This document shows positions 1-7,877 of a stretch of 64,000 nt of DNA, piece by piece. Under the pieces are notes generated by a model that did not search any database, had not been told where the DNA came from, and saw nothing but the letters and a program-made list of their open reading frames with translations. Each line of letters opens with the position of its first letter. Position 1 is the first letter of the stretch. Source of the stretch: Streptomyces sp. S465 (GTDB taxonomy: Bacteria; Actinomycetota; Actinomycetes; Streptomycetales; Streptomycetaceae); assembly GCF_026898115.1 (NCBI RefSeq), contig NZ_CP114036.1, positions 6,938,001-7,002,000 of the forward strand, written 5' to 3'. The position numbers and the translations under genes are program-made.

Positions 1-1
1 C

Positions 2-595
2 GGGGGCACGGTGCTGTTCGCGGTCGTCGCCGCCGTCGCCTTCGCCACCATCCTCGCCGTCGTCGCCGGGATCACCCTCGCCTCCTCCGCCTCGGTCGCC
101 CATGACCTCTACGGCGCGCTGAGCCGGCGGGCGGACCGCACACCGCGCGGGGAGGTGGCGGTCGCGCGGATCGCCGCGGTGGGCATCGGGGCGGCCGCGA
201 TCGGGCTCGGGCTGCTCGCCGAGGACCTCAATGTGGCGTTCCTGGTGGGGCTCGCGTTCGCCGCCGCCGCCTCGGCGAACCTTCCGGTGCTGCTGTACTC
301 GCTGTTCTGGCGGCGGTTCACCGCGCGCGGCGCGGTGTGGGCGGTGTACGGGGGGCTGCTCCCGGCGGTGGTGCTGGTGATGCTGTCCCCGGCGGTCTCC
401 GGCAGCCCGGACGCGATCTGCTCCGGGGTGGACTTCCACCTCTTCCCGCTGCGGAACCCGGGCCTGGTCTCGGTGCCGCTCGGGTTCCTCGCCGGCTGGC
501 TCGGGACGGTCACCTCACCCGCGCCCGCCCCCGGGCATGCCGCCAAGCACGCCGAGACGCAGGTGCGGGCCCTCACCGGGGCGGGCGCGGCCTGA
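2..595 (+). CDS. Sodium/solute symporter, acetate permease (ActP) type, C-terminal part
   Basis: The frame is open from the left edge, so only the last 197 codons of a larger (about 550 residue) transporter are present. Several hydrophobic segments are visible (for example AVVAAVAFATILAVVAGITL and AAIGLGLLAEDLNVAFLVGL), and the stretch SSASVAHDLYG followed by LPVLLYSLFWRRFTARGAVW is typical of the SSS family cation/acetate symporters. Such proteins import acetate or short monocarboxylates with sodium across the cell membrane. The gene converges on a CitB/DcuR-type two-component pair that ends 26 bp further on, which suggests control of carboxylate uptake, but that link is inference. Substrate cannot be settled from this fragment. 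Confidence 0.85.
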   Translation, partial: GGTVLFAVVAAVAFATILAVVAGITLASSASVAHDLYGALSRRADRTPRGEVAVARIAAVGIGAAAIGLGLLAEDLNVAFLVGLAFAAAASANLPVLLYSLFWRRFTARGAVWAVYGGLLPAVVLVMLSPAVSGSPDAICSGVDFHLFPLRNPGLVSVPLGFLAGWLGTVTSPAPAPGHAAKHAETQVRALTGAGAA

Positions 596-621
596 CGGGC
601 GGACCGGGGGCAGGGCGGGGT

Positions 622-1323
622 TCAGACCCAGGCATAGCGGTGCTCAGGGCGGCCGGTCTCGCCGTATTTGAGGCTGAGCCGCACCCTGCCGGTGCGCTCC
701 AGCAGCTTGAGATAGCGCTGTGCGGTCTGCCTGCTGAGCGAGGAACGCTCGGCCACCTCCTGTGCCGACAGCGGGCCCTCGGCGCCCCGCAGCACCTCCC
801 GTACGAGGTCGGCGGTGAGCGCGGAGTGGCCCTTGGGCAGCTCGGTGGGACCGGCCGAGGCGCCGCCCAGGGCGCCGAAGATCCGGTCCACCTGGTCCTG
901 CCCCGCCTCCCCGCCGTCCTCGAGCGCACGGCGCAGCGCCGCGTAACCCTCCAACTTGGCGCGCAGCCCCGCGAAGGTGAACGGTTTGACCAGGTATTGC
1001 AGCGCGCCATGGCGCATCGCCGCCTGGACGGTCGCGATATCGCGGGCCGCGGTCACCATGATCACGTCGGTGTGGTGGCCGAGCTGCCGCAGCCGCCGCA
1101 CCAGCGCCAGCCCCGTCTCGTCCGGCAGATAGTGGTCGAGCAGCACCAGGTCGACGGGGGTGCCCGCCAGGAAGGCCAGCGCCTCGGCGGCGGTGTGCGC
1201 CTGCCCCGCGACGCGGAAACCGGTCACCTTCCCGACGTACGCCGCGTTGACCCGGGCCACCCGGACGTCGTCGTCCACGACCAGCACCTCCAGGGGCCCG
1301 TCCGGTCCGGTTCGATGGGTCAT
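622..1323 (-). CDS. Response regulator, CitB/DcuR family
   Basis: A 233-residue regulator. Residues 12-130 form a receiver domain with the acidic pair VVDDD near residue 17, the phospho-acceptor Asp63 in LVLLDHYLP, and the conserved Lys in YLVKPF. The C-terminal part (SSLSRQTAQRYLKLLERTGR) is a helix-turn-helix, as in the CitB/DcuR/DpiA regulators of citrate and C4-dicarboxylate use. I chose the ATG at 1321-1323 because it overlaps the stop of the upstream kinase gene as ATGA and is preceded by AGGAGAG. The longer open frame upstream lies in the kinase gene. Partner kinase is the adjacent gene; the target is plausibly the neighbouring symporter (inference). Confidence 0.9.
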   Translation of the reverse strand: MTHRTGPDGPLEVLVVDDDVRVARVNAAYVGKVTGFRVAGQAHTAAEALAFLAGTPVDLVLLDHYLPDETGLALVRRLRQLGHHTDVIMVTAARDIATVQAAMRHGALQYLVKPFTFAGLRAKLEGYAALRRALEDGGEAGQDQVDRIFGALGGASAGPTELPKGHSALTADLVREVLRGAEGPLSAQEVAERSSLSRQTAQRYLKLLERTGRVRLSLKYGETGRPEHRYAWV

Positions 1324-2990
1324 CGTGACTCTCCTGTCGCGGTCGGAGGCGTCCCGGCCGGCTGTTCGGCCAGCGCCTCGGGGAGGACGACGGTGAACTC
1401 CGCGCCCCCGCCCTCGCGGTCGGACACGCGTACGCTGCCACCTTGGCGTTCGGCGAGGCGGCGGACCAGCGCGAGCCCGATGCCGCGTTTCCCGTGCGCG
1501 GGCGGCTGCTTGGTCGACCAGCCCTCGGTGAAGACCACATCGCGCCGCTCGGCGGGGATCCCGGGGCCGGTGTCGGAGACCCGCAGCAGCACCGTGCGGT
1601 CGTCCGCGCCCAGTGCCACCTCGACCCGCGGCTCCGGCGAACCGGCCGCCGCGTCCACGGCGTTGTCGATGAGATTGCCGACGATCGTCACCAGCCCCGG
1701 TGGGTCCACCAGCCGGTTGGGCAGCAGGCTGTCCTCGGCGACGCACAGCGAGACCCCGCGCTCGGTGGCCACCGTGGCCTTGCCGACCAGCAGGGAGGCC
1801 AGCAGCGGATCCCGCACCCGCTCGGTGACCTGCTCGGCGGTGGCCCGGTGCACGCCGATCGCCTCGGTGATGAACTCCATCGCCTCGTCGTGCAGCTCGA
1901 GTTCGAGCAGGCCCAGGAGGGTGTGCATCCGGTTGGCGTGCTCATGGTCCTGCGCCCGCAGGGCGTCGATCAGCCCGCGGGTGCCGTCCAGTTCGCGGCC
2001 CAGCCGCTCCAGCTCGGTGCGGTCACGCAGGGTGGCCACCGCACCGCCGTCGTCCGTCGGCATCCGGTTGGCCACCAGCACCCGGCCGCCGCTGACGGTC
2101 AGCAGATCGGCGCCGGTGACCCGGCCGGCCAGCACATCGGTGGTGCGGCCCGGGGGCAGCACCGCCTCCAGCGGCTGCCCGGTGTCCTCGGCGCGCAGAT
2201 CCAGCAGCCGCTGCGCCTCGTCGTTGAGCAGCCGGATACGGCCGTGGGCGTCGAGGGCGACGACGCCTTCCCGGATGCCGTGCAGCATCGCCTCGCGCTC
2301 GGCGAGCAGTGCGGAGATATCCGAGAAGGCCAGGTCATGGGTGCGTCGCTGGAGCCGGCGGGCGACCAGGAAGGCCGCCAGGGCGCCGACGGCGAGCGCG
2401 CCGCCCGCGTAGGCGAGCATCTCCGGGACGGCGGCGACGAGCCGGGCGCGCACGCTCTCGTAGGAGATGCCCACCGAGACGGCGCCCACGATGCGGCCGT
2501 TCCCGGTGCGCAGCGGGACCTTGCCGCGGGCCGACCGGCCGAGGGTGCCCTCGTCGATCTCCATGATCTCCCGGCCGCCGAGGGCGGCGGTGGGGTCGGT
2601 CGAGACGTGCTTCCCGATCTCGTCGGGGGAGGTGTGCGACCAGCGCACCCCGCGCCGGTCCATGATCACGACGTATTCGGCGCCGGTCGCGAGGCGGATG
2701 CGCTCCGCCTCGGTCTGCACCGGTCCGTCCGGGCTGGGCCGGGTGTGCTGGAGCGCCTCGGCCAGCCGGGGCTCGGCGGCCGTGGTCTGGGCGATGGCCA
2801 GGGCGCGGCGCATGGCCTGGTCGTCGAGGTGGTCGCTGAGCGGCGCGAGGAAGAGGCCGGTCGCGAGCACGGTGACCCCCGTGGCGATGGCCAGCTGCAT
2901 CAGCAGGACCTGGGAGAAGACGCGTCGGGGCCAGCCGATGCGCCACCTGGTGGCCGTGGCTGCCGGCCCCGGCGGTATCGCGGCGCTCAT
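1320..2990 (-). CDS. Sensor histidine kinase, CitA/DcuS family
   Basis: A 556-residue membrane kinase. An N-terminal membrane segment (QVLLMQLAIATGVTVLATGL) is followed by an extracytoplasmic PAS-like sensor with VVIMDRRGVRWSHTSPDEIG, a second membrane segment (AGGALAVGALAAFLVARRL), a cytoplasmic PAS domain (GIREGVVALDAHGRIRLLN), a dimerisation region with HEHANRMHTLLG, and a HATPase domain (NLIDNAVDAA, DTGPGIP, KRGIGLALVRRLAERQGG). This order is that of the citrate/fumarate sensors CitA and DcuS. Its stop overlaps the start of the response regulator (ATGA), so they are translated together. The start taken is ATG at 2988-2990; longer frames upstream are GC-rich and unlike coding sequence. The ligand is unknown. 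Confidence 0.9.
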   Translation of the reverse strand: MSAAIPPGPAATATRWRIGWPRRVFSQVLLMQLAIATGVTVLATGLFLAPLSDHLDDQAMRRALAIAQTTAAEPRLAEALQHTRPSPDGPVQTEAERIRLATGAEYVVIMDRRGVRWSHTSPDEIGKHVSTDPTAALGGREIMEIDEGTLGRSARGKVPLRTGNGRIVGAVSVGISYESVRARLVAAVPEMLAYAGGALAVGALAAFLVARRLQRRTHDLAFSDISALLAEREAMLHGIREGVVALDAHGRIRLLNDEAQRLLDLRAEDTGQPLEAVLPPGRTTDVLAGRVTGADLLTVSGGRVLVANRMPTDDGGAVATLRDRTELERLGRELDGTRGLIDALRAQDHEHANRMHTLLGLLELELHDEAMEFITEAIGVHRATAEQVTERVRDPLLASLLVGKATVATERGVSLCVAEDSLLPNRLVDPPGLVTIVGNLIDNAVDAAAGSPEPRVEVALGADDRTVLLRVSDTGPGIPAERRDVVFTEGWSTKQPPAHGKRGIGLALVRRLAERQGGSVRVSDREGGGAEFTVVLPEALAEQPAGTPPTATGESR

Positions 2991-3216
2991 GGCAACGAAG
3001 GGTAACCAAGGGCAGCCCGCGGGAGCCCCGGCAGGACCCCGGAGCGCGGGGCCGGGGAACGGTGGTCCGGGCCGAGGAGGTTGGTCCGGGGTGCTGTGGG
3101 TGTGGGGCCGGGAACGGCGGTCTGGGCGCCGCGCGCGGGCCTGGGGACGGCGGTTCGGGGCGCTACGGGCAGAGGCCGGTGAACGCGGGCCGGGCACTCC
3201 CGGGCGGGGCGCGGGC

Positions 3217-4194
3217 TCAGGGGTGGCCGGCGGCCATCGCCCGTACGCCGGAGGCGGGCCGCCGCCGGGCGGCCCGGATCCCGATGACCTCCATCCGGGC
3301 CGGGGATCCCAGCGGGAAGCCGCAGCTCTGCGGCCGCGGCGGCGTCTCGGCGACCTGTGCGACGCTCACCCGCCAGGCCCGGCCGTCGCGGTGCGCGACG
3401 GTCACGGACCAGACCGGGGCCCCGCCCTCGGTCCTCGCGACGGTCAGCGCGTCGGCCCCGTCCTCACCGGTCATCTCCCGGACGGCCAGCTCCGCCGCCT
3501 GACCGGGGCGCTCCCAGGTGGAGCGGCCACGGCAGTCGTCGGTGACGACCTTGCCGTGCCGCAGCGCCTCGATGACGTCCTTGACGCCCTGCGCGGTGGC
3601 GCGGCCGTAGGTGTAGCCGTGCGGCAGCGCGACGAGGGTGGGGGAGAAGCGATGGCCGCCGATATGGGTGATCTCCCAGGTGCCGTGAACCCCGGAGGCG
3701 GCCAGCTCACCGGCGAGCGGGCGGCCGAGGAGGGCGCAGCAGCGGTCGCGCTTGCCGTTGGTGCACACCAGCACGAGCGGGTCGCCGGTGTACTCCTCCC
3801 AGGCCGTGGGGTCGTGGGGGCGCAGGGTCAGCCCGGCGGGGTCGCCCGCGCCCAGCGCGGCGAAGTCCAGGCCGAGCAGCCGTGCGGGGTCGTCCAGGGC
3901 GGTGGTGCGGATCCAGGAGCGGCCGGGCCCGGTGTGTGCCACGAACACCCGGTGCCGGGCGCCGGTGTGCAGATCGGCGTGGCGGCCGGGGCGGCGGATC
4001 AGCGCGACCCGCACGCCGGTGGTCTCGGCGGCGCCCTCCAGGGCGCGTCCGACGGCCGCGTCCAGACGGCTGGCGGTGAGGGCCTCGGCGCCCCAGGGGC
4101 CGGGTTGTTCCACCAGCAGCCAGGTGGAGGCGGTGGCCGCCGTCCCGGCGAGCGGCTCGGACAGGTCGCGGGAGGCGGTCGTACACGTGCTCAC
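3217..4194 (-). CDS. Suc_Fer-like (sucrase/ferredoxin-like) iron-sulfur protein
   Basis: A 325-residue protein of the family called sucraseferredoxin-like, which has a thioredoxin-like [2Fe-2S] ferredoxin fold in the C-terminal half. Visible are LVCTNGKRDRCCALLGRPLA around residues 153-172, giving three of the likely cluster cysteines, THIGGHRFSPTLVALPHG after it, and a further Cys in RPQSCGFPLG near the end. Function is not established; an electron-transfer role in iron release is a reasonable guess because a perfect DtxR-type iron box lies directly against the start. The start is GTG at 4192-4194. The box ends two bases before it, leaving no room for a ribosome-binding site, so the message may be leaderless or the true start further in. 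Confidence 0.82.
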   Translation of the reverse strand: MSTCTTASRDLSEPLAGTAATASTWLLVEQPGPWGAEALTASRLDAAVGRALEGAAETTGVRVALIRRPGRHADLHTGARHRVFVAHTGPGRSWIRTTALDDPARLLGLDFAALGAGDPAGLTLRPHDPTAWEEYTGDPLVLVCTNGKRDRCCALLGRPLAGELAASGVHGTWEITHIGGHRFSPTLVALPHGYTYGRATAQGVKDVIEALRHGKVVTDDCRGRSTWERPGQAAELAVREMTGEDGADALTVARTEGGAPVWSVTVAHRDGRAWRVSVAQVAETPPRPQSCGFPLGSPARMEVIGIRAARRRPASGVRAMAAGHP

Positions 4195-4196
4195 GA

Positions 4197-4211
4197 AGGT
4201 TAGCCTAACCT
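4197..4211. promoter_or_regulatory. Iron box (DmdR/IdeR/DtxR operator)
   Basis: AGGTTAGCCTAACCT is a perfect 7+1+7 palindrome matching the core of the actinobacterial iron-box consensus TTAGGTTAGGCTAACCTAA. It lies immediately upstream of the GTG start of the Suc_Fer-like gene on the minus strand. Binding of an Fe2+-loaded DmdR/IdeR repressor here would block transcription in iron-replete cells. The match is seen directly; repression is inferred from the known regulator family. Confidence 0.88.
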
Positions 4212-4363
4212 CTCTTGATCGAGAACGCCCGCCGGAGCCGTGAGGGGGCGAGGCAACTGGCCGTATCCGCCCGCATGCGCCTGTATCACGTCCGTATCCG
4301 GCCCGTATCCGGCTGGGTATCCGCCGCGTACCGCCGTTCCATGGGATGGGAGCGGGCGGGACA

Positions 4364-4795
4364 ATGACGCCCCGGGGGCGGAGGGGGCGGATATGGGCGG
4401 CTTATGGGCGCGGTGGCGCAGACGCCGGGACAGACGCGCGGCGCGTTCGCTGGATCCCGCGCTGGGCGAGGGTGAGGGCGGCCTACGACGAGGGGCGGCC
4501 GATTCCCGAACCGCTCGCCCGTCAGGCGGCCGAGGCCGGTGATCCGCGGGGGATGACCGTCTACGGCATCGTGCTGGGCAAGCGGGGCGCGTACGCCGAG
4601 GCGGTCCACTGGCTGGGCAAGGCCGCCGCGACGGGTGACATCCAGGCCATGGTGGTGCTCGGCACCCTCCACCTGGACCTCGGTGATGTGGGCGAGGCGG
4701 AGCGGCACTTCCGCCGGGCGGCGGACCGCGGACACGCCGGCGCGCGCCTCGGCCTCCAGCAGCTGCGCGCCCGGCGCAACGGCAGCGGCCACTGA
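4364..4795 (+). CDS. Small Sel1/TPR-repeat protein
   Basis: A predicted 143-residue soluble protein. Residues about 50-135 contain Sel1-like (SEL1 subfamily of TPR) helical repeats: AEAVHWLGKAAATGDIQAM, then GEAERHFRRAADRGHAGARL, each about 36 residues long with the alternating small and large residues of that fold. Such repeats mediate protein-protein contacts; no catalytic motif is visible. The N-terminal 40 residues are basic and Arg/Trp-rich. I prefer the ATG at 4364, preceded by a G-rich stretch; an in-frame ATG at 4346 would add six residues. The gene converges on parC. Confidence 0.7.
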   Translation: MTPRGRRGRIWAAYGRGGADAGTDARRVRWIPRWARVRAAYDEGRPIPEPLARQAAEAGDPRGMTVYGIVLGKRGAYAEAVHWLGKAAATGDIQAMVVLGTLHLDLGDVGEAERHFRRAADRGHAGARLGLQQLRARRNGSGH

Positions 4796-5087
4796 GGGCC
4801 GTTTCCGCGGCCCTTACGCCGTCCGGGGGACGAGGCGGGCCGGGGCGGCGGACGGCGCGGTGGGGGGCGAGGCCGGGGGCGCGGACGCCGCCGGGCGGGG
4901 TGTGGGTGTGGATGGCGCGGTCCGGGGGCGAACTCCGGGCGCGGACACGGACGGCGCGGTGGGGGGGCGAGGCCGGGGGCGCGGACGCGGCAGGGTCGAG
5001 GGCGTGGACGGCACGGGGCCGGGAACGGCCAGGGGCGCGGCACTCTCGCGGTGCCGCGCCCCTGCGCGCTCGTCGTGCTCGTCCGGG
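4796..5087. repeat. GC-rich intergenic stretch with a 39-nt direct repeat
   Basis: No convincing gene lies between the Sel1-like gene and the end of parC. The sequence is extremely G-rich on the plus strand and contains two copies of a 39-40 nt unit, at 4850-4888 and 4949-4988, which differ only by one extra G in the second copy. The copies are spaced 99 bp apart and a looser version of the unit lies between them. No strong hairpin terminator was found here. Confidence 0.65.
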
Positions 5088-7541
5088 CTATACCGGCCCG
5101 GCCACCACCGCCACCGGCTTGGTGAGCGGCACACCCGAGCCGTCCCGGCGCGGGTCGATCTCCGGCAGCGTGGCCGGGGTTCCGCTCGCCGTCGCCGCGC
5201 GGGCCGGTGCCGCGCCCGCCCAGGCCAGGACCAGGTGGTCCTCGCCCTTCAGGAACCGCTGGCAGCGCACCCCGCCCGTGGCCCGGCCCTTGCGCGGGTA
5301 CTGGTCGAAGGGGGTGAGCTTGGCCGACTGCTGCACCGAGTCATCGAGCGTGCCGCTGGCCCCCGCGACCGTGAAGACCACCGCGTCGCCCGCCGGGTCG
5401 ACGGCCGTGAACGAGATGACCTTGGCGCCGGAGCCGAGCTTGATGCCCGCCATACCGCCCGCGGCGCGGCCCTGGGGCCGTACCTGGCTCGCCGCGTAGC
5501 GCAGCAGCTGGGCGTCGTCGCTGATGAAGACGAGGTCCTCCTCGCCGGTGCGCAGCTCCACCGCGCCCACGATGCGGTCGCCCTCCTTGAGGGTGATGAC
5601 CTCCAACTCGTCCTTGTTGGCGGGGTAGTCGGGGACCACGCGCTTGACGACGCCCTGCTCCGTGCCGATCGCGAGCCCTGGTGAGGACTCGTCCAGGGTG
5701 GTGAGGCAGATCAGCTCCTCGCCGTCCTCCAGCGAGAGGAATTCGGCGATGGGCGCCCCGCCCGCCAGATTGGGGGACGCGGCCGACTCCGGGAGGATCG
5801 GGAGGTCGATCACCGAGAGCCGCAGCAGCCGCCCGTCCGAGGTCACCGCCCCCACGGAACCCCGGGCCGTGGCCGGGACGGCCGAGACGATCACATCGTG
5901 CTTGGCGCGCTTGGCCTTCGTCTCGCCGGGGAACGGCTCGCCGTTGGCGGTGCGGGCCAGCAGCCCGGTGGAGGACAGCAGCACCCGGCAGGGGTCGTCC
6001 GCGACCTCCAGCGGCACCGCGGTCACCGGTGCGCTGGAGGACTCCAGCAGCACCGTGCGGCGCGGGGTGCCGAACTTCTTGGCCACCGCGGCCAGCTCGC
6101 CGGAGACCAGCTTGCGCAGCTCGGCGTCGGAGTCGAGGATCCGGGTCAGCTCCTCGATCTCGGCGTTGAGCCGGTCGCGCTCCGACTCCAGCTCCAGCCG
6201 GTCGAACTTGGTCAGCCGGCGCAGCGGAGTGTCCAGGATGTACTGCGTCTGGATGTCGGAGAGGCCGAAGCGCTCGATGAGCGACCGCTTGGCCTCCGCC
6301 GCGTTCTCGCTCTGCCGGATGATGCGGATGACCTCGTCGATGTCGAGGAGGGCCACCAGCAGACCCTCGACCAGGTGCAGCCGGTCGCGCCGCTTGGTGC
6401 GGCGGAACTCGCTGCGCCGCCGGACCACGTCGAAGCGGTGGTCGAGGTAGACCTCCAGCAGCTCCTTCAGTCCCAGCGTGAGCGGCTGGCCGTCCACCAG
6501 CGCCACGTTGTTGATGCCGAAGGACTCCTCCATCGGCGTGAGCTTGTAGAGCTGCTCCAGCACGGCCTCGGGGTTGAAGCCGTTCTTGATCTCGATCACC
6601 AGCCGCAGCCCGTGCTCACGGTCGGTGAGGTCCTTGACGTCCGCGATGCCCTGGAGCTTCTTCGCGCCGACCAGGTCCTTGATCTTGGAGATGACCTTCT
6701 CGGGGCCCACGGTGAAGGGCAGTTCGGTGACGACCAGACCCTTGCGGCGGGCCGTCACGTCCTCCACGGCCACGGTGGCGCGGATCTTGAACGTGCCGCG
6801 CCCCGTCTCGTAGGCGTCCCGGATGCCGCTCAGGCCCACGATCCGGCCGCCGGTCGGCAGGTCCGGCCCCGGTACGTACCGCATCAGGGTGTCGAGATCC
6901 GCGCCCGGGTGCTTGATCAGATGGCGGGCGGCGGCGATGACCTCGCCCAGGTTGTGCGGCGGCATATTGGTCGCCATGCCGACGGCGATTCCGGACGTGC
7001 CGTTGACCAGCAGGTTCGGATAGGCGGCGGGGAGGGTGACGGGCTCCTGCTCACTGCCGTCGTAGTTCGGTGCGAAGTCGACCGTGTCCTCGTCGATCGA
7101 CTCGGTCATCAGCGAGGTCGCCGACGCCATCCGGCACTCGGTGTACCGCATCGCCGCCGGCGGGTCGTCGTTGCCCAGCGAGCCGAAGTTCCCGTGGCCG
7201 TCGACCATCGGCAGGCGCATGGAGAACGGCTGCGCCATGCGCACCAGCGCGTCGTAGATCGACGCGTCGCCGTGCGGGTGGAGCTTTCCCATCACCTCAC
7301 CGACGACGCGGGCGCACTTCACGAACCCGCGCTCGGGGCGCAGCCCCATCTCGTTCATCTGGTAGAGGATGCGGCGGTGCACGGGCTTGAGCCCGTCACG
7401 GGCGTCGGGCAGCGCGCGCGAGTAGATGACCGAGTAGGCGTACTCGAGGTAGGAGCCCTGCATCTCGTCGACGACGTCGATGTCGAGGATGCGCTCCTCG
7501 AAGTCGTCCGGCGGCGGGGTTTTGGTGCGGCGGCGGGCCAT
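5088..7541 (-). CDS. parC: DNA topoisomerase IV subunit A (ParC, GyrA-like)
   Basis: An 817-residue type IIA topoisomerase A subunit, which cuts and reseals DNA and with ParE unlinks daughter chromosomes. The N-terminal breakage-reunion domain has YSVIYSRALPDARDGLKPVHRR, the quinolone-region HPHGDASIYDALVRMAQ, and the active-site Tyr in PAAMRYTECR. The C-terminal half (from about residue 500) has the repeated strands of a GyrA-type beta-pinwheel, for example LLARTANGEPFPGETKAKR and QLLRYAASQVRPQGRAAGG. It lacks the classic GyrA box, and the chromosome position next to ptsH/sepH genes is that of the streptomycete second A subunit, so ParC rather than GyrA. The ATG at 7539-7541 begins MARRRTKTPPPDD; the frame upstream is not coding-like. 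Confidence 0.93.
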   Translation of the reverse strand: MARRRTKTPPPDDFEERILDIDVVDEMQGSYLEYAYSVIYSRALPDARDGLKPVHRRILYQMNEMGLRPERGFVKCARVVGEVMGKLHPHGDASIYDALVRMAQPFSMRLPMVDGHGNFGSLGNDDPPAAMRYTECRMASATSLMTESIDEDTVDFAPNYDGSEQEPVTLPAAYPNLLVNGTSGIAVGMATNMPPHNLGEVIAAARHLIKHPGADLDTLMRYVPGPDLPTGGRIVGLSGIRDAYETGRGTFKIRATVAVEDVTARRKGLVVTELPFTVGPEKVISKIKDLVGAKKLQGIADVKDLTDREHGLRLVIEIKNGFNPEAVLEQLYKLTPMEESFGINNVALVDGQPLTLGLKELLEVYLDHRFDVVRRRSEFRRTKRRDRLHLVEGLLVALLDIDEVIRIIRQSENAAEAKRSLIERFGLSDIQTQYILDTPLRRLTKFDRLELESERDRLNAEIEELTRILDSDAELRKLVSGELAAVAKKFGTPRRTVLLESSSAPVTAVPLEVADDPCRVLLSSTGLLARTANGEPFPGETKAKRAKHDVIVSAVPATARGSVGAVTSDGRLLRLSVIDLPILPESAASPNLAGGAPIAEFLSLEDGEELICLTTLDESSPGLAIGTEQGVVKRVVPDYPANKDELEVITLKEGDRIVGAVELRTGEEDLVFISDDAQLLRYAASQVRPQGRAAGGMAGIKLGSGAKVISFTAVDPAGDAVVFTVAGASGTLDDSVQQSAKLTPFDQYPRKGRATGGVRCQRFLKGEDHLVLAWAGAAPARAATASGTPATLPEIDPRRDGSGVPLTKPVAVVAGPV

Positions 7542-7877
7542 CGCGCTTGCGGCTCCTTCAACTGCCGATGAGGGATCTGACGCCGACCATTGTGGCCCGG
7601 CCCGCCGACAAGTGTGGAACGGCCCGGGGCGGCCGGGGCCGGGACGGGCCCGCGCACCGCGCCCGGCACCCTCGTGTGACGGCCCTTCGCGGAGGGGCCG
7701 GTCCGGCGTCCGAGGGGCCGGTCCGGCGTCCGGGGGATCGCGGAAACGGTTCGCGGAAACGGTTCGGGGGATGGGAACGGACCGGAACTTCGCCAGATGT
7801 CCGTGCGCTTGCATACAGTGACAGAAGCGCTGCGCAAGCGGCTGGCACGCGCTCATCACGCGATGGAAGGGACGTAC
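7542..7877. repeat. parC-M16 divergent intergenic region with two tandem duplications
   Basis: This 336-bp region separates divergently transcribed genes and should hold both promoters. It contains two adjacent tandem duplications: a 20-bp unit (GAGGGGCCGGTCCGGCGTCC) at 7692-7711 and 7712-7731, and a 13-bp unit (CGGAAACGGTTCG) at 7741-7753 and 7754-7766. The second run is followed by another partial copy (GGGAACGGACC). No open frame here looks coding. Confidence 0.8.
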
